From the NCBI RefSeq assembly GCF_001640025.1, contig NC_031674.1:930001-994000 (forward strand): a DNA stretch of 64,000 nt. Direction: 5' to 3'. The DNA comes from Sugiyamaella lignohabitans. Taxonomy: Eukaryota; Ascomycota; Dipodascomycetes; Dipodascales; Trichomonascaceae. Below the pieces are notes generated by a model. It was not told the DNA's origin and ran no database searches. It worked only from the letters and a program-made list of their open reading frames with translations. This document shows positions 61,215 through 64,000 of this stretch, piece by piece. The translations under genes and the position numbers were made by a program. Within the stretch, counting starts at the first letter, position 1. Each line of letters starts with the position of its first letter.

Positions 61215-61527
61215 CTAAACACAACTGTTAGTACACCACCACCTCCCATTCCACAAACCCCAACTCCTCATTACAAGTCCAATCCACACAAAACCCACAT
61301 CTCCGGAACCGTATCGTAACGAGCAAAGCGAGCCACGGGGTCTGGGGCGAAGCCCGAGCCGCTGGAGGCACAACCATCCACCAAAAGAACCAAAATCACA
61401 CCCCGGCAAATCCGTCCAACGACAAGCACTGCCACTAGCGACATCAAACGCTAGTCCCATCAGATGACCCCGGTGCTATGAATAGCAGTTGTCCAATATC
61501 CAGTAAAAGAAGAAAAGTTCAACTTAC
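61215..61527 (-). other. Probable 5'-UTR intron of KNR4
   Basis: On the minus strand the donor is GTAAGT (starting 61527) and the 3' end is GTACTAACAGTTGTGTTTAG (ending 61215), matching coding introns in this window. It contains a half GC element. The leader exon after it runs about 450 nt to ATG 60764. Confidence 0.5.
61318..61369. repeat. GC element, right half, in KNR4 leader intron
   Basis: Shortened h2 (GAGCAAAGCGAGCC) followed by a mutated outer arm (GGGGCGAAGCCCGAGCCGCT). Confidence 0.83.
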
Positions 61528-61828
61528 AAGTTTAGAGAATGAAAGTCCGTGTAACAAAAACAAAAAAACACAAAACAGACAGGAGACGAGGATCGAATGT
61601 GCGTGTCTGGCAGTGTGTGTTGATTAATTATGCTGGTTTGTCCAAGACGCGATCAGGAGGTACGTAAACGGCTACTGAACCACCCTCGCCTCGCTCCTCC
61701 TCCTCGATAACGCGCGACCGCGGCAGTCCGCAGGGGCAGCATGATGCCCGACCGGGGATTCAGGCGGCTGAAGCCAAGTCACGCGTTGCGGATCGGGTCG
61801 AAGACAAGGTTTATCCGGAGTGTGGTGT

Positions 61829-61898
61829 GCCTCCGGCGGCTGGGGCTCTGCCCCAGACCCCGTGGCTCCTGCTTCGCAGGAGATGACTAGGACCGTCG
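61829..61898. repeat. GC element, left half
   Basis: Outer arm, perfect h1, and a degenerate centre (GACTAGGACCG), followed by a GGTGGGT run. No h2 or second arm. Confidence 0.87.
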
Positions 61899-62245
61899 GC
61901 GGTGGGTGGTGGGTGGTGGGTGAGGGGGAGTTTGGTGGATTTTTCAGCGGGTGGAAGCGCATGTTGGATATGCAGGGTCCGCGCTGATCTTGACACGAGA
62001 TGTCCAGCTAGGAGGGCCACAGTAACCAGACTTTGTTTTTTCTTTTTTCCTAAGATTTACAGGTGTTTCAATTTTGGCGATTTGATTACTAGTGAGAAGA
62101 TATGAAGCCCTAGTCAGACTCCCAGTTAGAGCAGTAACACGAGGACACATATGCAGGGTCCACACATCAGACATTTTTAAGTGAATTTTAGCCCTAAACT
62201 AATTCCATATTCCACATAATCGACAGAGAACAGGACCGCCGAGAT

Positions 62246-62309
62246 GCAACGACTCGAGCGAAGCGAGAGGAGCCACGGGGTCTGGGGCGGAGCCCCAGCC
62301 GCCGGAGGC
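62246..62309. repeat. GC element, right half
   Basis: Perfect h2 and outer arm, 132 bp past the RPP2 stop. Confidence 0.9.
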
Positions 62310-62440
62310 AGACCCACAGCCGGTAGGACAGTTATTACAAAGTCATAATTTATTAAATACACAACTCTGGGGGTTTATTTTTTGGGGTTTAGAAAGGGAT
62401 TTGGAGTTTTGTACAGGGAATGGACTGAACGTTGAGACGT

Positions 62441-63055
62441 TTAGTCGAAGAGACCCATACCCATGTCCTCATCGGACTCCTCCTTCTCCTCTTCCTTCTC
62501 CTCCTCAGCAGCGGCCTCACCACCAGCAGCGGCAGCAGAACCAGCAGCAGGAGCAGCAGCACCGCCAGTGGGGACGGAAGCAAGCTTCTCAGAACCCTCG
62601 GCAATGAGCTCGGAGATGTCCTTACCGGAGAGCTCCTTGAGGAGAGCCTCGATACGGTCATCTTCAGCCTCGATACCAACAGAGGCAAGGACGGCCTTGA
62701 TGTCCTCGGCGGAAGGAGAGGTGTTACCACCGGCGTTCAACAAAAGGTAAGCGGCAAGGTACTTCACTAGAGTGTGTTAGTATTGCTGTTGTGCGAACAG
62801 GCATGATGTCGAGGCCGTGAAAATGATAGTTGGAAATATGATACTCCAACTATCAAGTCCTAGGAGCCAGGATCCGAATCAAATACTGAAAATCAGGATC
62901 GAGATCTTCCAACATGAGAGAAAGGACAGAATAGTGTGACATGAGAAATCACGTCCAATAGCCAAAATAAAGACCATTTGAACTGTGAGCTACAACTGTA
63001 ACAACTACTGTCTTCACTACTCAAGATCAGAAGTATCATTCATAGACCACTTACT
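62441..63055 (-). CDS. RPP2: 60S acidic ribosomal protein P2, start codon split by an intron
   Basis: Exon 2 (62766..62441) encodes everything except the first base. The intron 62767..63054 (288 nt) has donor GTAAGT and ends ATACTAACACACTCTAG. Its removal joins A (63055) to TG, creating the ATG; otherwise exon 2 starts with a GTG. This gives 108 codons. P2 forms the flexible stalk with P0/P1 that recruits translation GTPases. Motifs: [20 protein letters not shown] at the start, an Ala/Gly hinge (about 70-85), an acidic stretch, and the C-terminal [11 protein letters not shown] that binds elongation factors. No in-frame ATG occurs in the visible upstream exon, which reads TCTAAAAAAAAATCAAAA before the junction. 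Confidence 0.93.
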
Positions 63056-63497
63056 TTTTGATTTTTTTTTAGAATATACTGAGAATAATCAGATTAAGCT
63101 CGTGAGATGGGCGGACTATTCCTTGAAAGAAAAAGGAAAAGAAGAAGAAATAGAAGTACGAGTGGGTGAAATTTACTGATATGCGGGTTGTCCACCGTAC
63201 CTCTGCGAAGAGCCAGTGCATAAGCTGCTAAAATGGTCTGAGTCGGTGCTATTGGGAGTTTTGACAAAATAGGAAATAGGCGCTTGGCCTCAAGTTGGGA
63301 GAGTCATACCGTATTAGGCAGTTGGGAGCTGTAGATAGACTCAATACCACAGTCACAGATTTTTTGAGCGAGGTCAGCCGCGTATCAGCAGGGAAGGAAC
63401 CCACTCACACAACTTTTCGGTCTGGTATTATTCAACAGTTGAATAACTTGTATCGCGACACCTTACGACAGTTTCGACACATAAACCATACAACAAA
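63056..63497. other. Divergent region RPP2 / right-edge gene
   Basis: 442 bp. Includes the RPP2 leader and promoter; short unsupported open frames only. Confidence 0.45.
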
Positions 63498-63922
63498 ATG
63501 TCTGAACAAGAACAAATTGACGCTGCTGGTATGTACCTAGAGAGCTCTTGTGGATCCTAAGAGTATAATGAGAAAGTGATTTAGTTGAAATGGCGAAGAA
63601 GAGATGATTGAAGACTGTGCTCGATATCAGTAACCGACCTTCGATATATTCGAAACTTTTCAGAGAATAAATATGAGATTTTATTATTTGTCTTTCGACT
63701 TTTTGACGTAATAAAGCAATACGCAAATTCCAACAAACAAACGAACAGTCCCTATGAATTTTATGAGATAATTTTAGTGCCAACCGCTATACTTTAGCTT
63801 GATTTATCAATCACTTTCGACGATTGAGTATATCGTATTAATCGACCTATACTGGTAGATAACTGCCATTCGATATATTTGTTACGACTGATATCTGACA
63901 TCGATAATTTAACACCACAACC
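63498..63922 (+). CDS. Unresolved small gene beginning MSEQEQIDAA
   Basis: An ATG in good context (ACAAAATGTC, 63498) opens 31 nt of coding sequence that ends at a perfect GTATGT donor (63529). Read through, the frame stops at 63558 after 20 codons. Candidate acceptors downstream (63583..63585 TTTAG, a GAAG near 63597, or TTTTCAG near 63662) give different short C-termini. None follows a clear CTAAC branch site, so I cannot fix the second exon. The given end is only an outer limit. I do not recognise the product. Confidence 0.3.
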
Positions 63923-64000
63923 ATGACGAGCACCTTTCGACAGACATCTCGAGCCATTTCTGCAAAACAAATCCCCTCAATCACTCGGCCAACTCAATAC
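63923..64000 (+). CDS. Partial gene with mitochondrial presequence (runs off window)
   Basis: ATG 63923 opens a frame to the window end with 26 codons (MTSTFRQTSRAISAKQIPSI). It is rich in Arg, Ser and Thr and free of acidic residues, as in matrix-targeting presequences. The rest lies outside the window, so the product is unknown. It could also be part of the unresolved gene at 63498, though the fresh ATG and presequence character argue for a separate gene. Confidence 0.5.
   Translation, partial: MTSTFRQTSRAISAKQIPSITRPTQY

Larger units (their letters stand above)
60765..62440. other. KNR4 leader/promoter and RPP2 3' flank
   Basis: 1.68 kb. An A-rich leader with CAAAT-like low complexity (about 61075..61160), a probable 5'-UTR intron (61215..61527) and three half GC elements (61318, 61829, 62246) are found here. 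No coding gene recognised. Confidence 0.5.

Overview
This window is nuclear DNA of a budding yeast (Saccharomycotina). It carries intron-containing genes for typical fungal functions: AMP deaminase, mitochondrial GrpE, mitochondrial phenylalanyl-tRNA synthetase, Rfc5, Sst2, Mkk1/2, Knr4, Alg10, the ribosomal proteins eL18 and P2, and two tRNA-His genes. CTG is read as leucine at the invariant QQLTG motif of the sugar transporter, so this is not the CTG-Ser clade. I resolved about 24 coding introns. They have GTAAGT/GTATGT/GTGAGT-like donors and a (TA)CTAAC branch site only a few to about 20 nt before the AG. With the collinear erythritol locus known from Yarrowia, this suggests an early-diverging Dipodascales/Trichomonascaceae-like yeast. 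That lineage call is inference.

Layout. 0.4-12 kb: DPM1 (3 introns), a small mitochondrial-type protein, SRC1/HEH1, AMD1, TAH18. 12-15 kb: gene-poor, with one hidden spliced 66-codon gene. 15-22.4 kb: MGE1, MSF1, MRPL16, RFC5 and a seven-exon sugar transporter. 22.4-25.9 kb: gene-free. 25.9-34.1 kb: a five-gene erythritol utilisation cluster (EYD1-EYI2-EYK1-EYI1-EUF1). 34.8-35.5 kb: two tRNA-His genes. 35.6-48.2 kb: SDS22, a broken secreted-protein gene, ACP1, a 6-phosphogluconolactonase, a HapX/Hap4-like regulator, a PhoD-like phosphatase and SST2. 48.8-64 kb: MKK1/2-type MAPKK, DSC2, NAS6, RPL18, ALG10, KNR4/SMI1, RPP2 and two partial or unresolved genes at the right edge.

Erythritol cluster. 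It should take erythritol to erythrulose (Eyd1), erythrulose phosphate (Eyk1) and, through a TIM-like and an RpiB-like isomerase (Eyi1, Eyi2), to erythrose 4-phosphate for the pentose phosphate pathway. The Zn2Cys6 regulator Euf1 lies at the end. All promoters in the cluster, and that of the nearby sugar transporter, carry Mig1/Cre1-like CCCCAC or GCGGGG sites, suggesting glucose repression.

The dominant non-genic feature is a GC-rich, palindromic dispersed element, here called the GC element. It has inverted outer arms beginning GCCTCCGGCGGCTGGG. Inside are hairpin h1 (CTCCTGCTTCGCAGGAG), a centre GCTGGGACC, and hairpin h2 (CGACTCGAGCGAAGCGAG plus AGGAG). Orientation A is arm-h1-centre-h2-arm'; B is the reverse. 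I count 16 full-length and about 12 half copies. None is in a coding exon; four are in introns; copies sit between seven of the nine convergent gene pairs. They look like a non-autonomous mobile or palindromic repeat that may double as a 3'-end or insulating structure.
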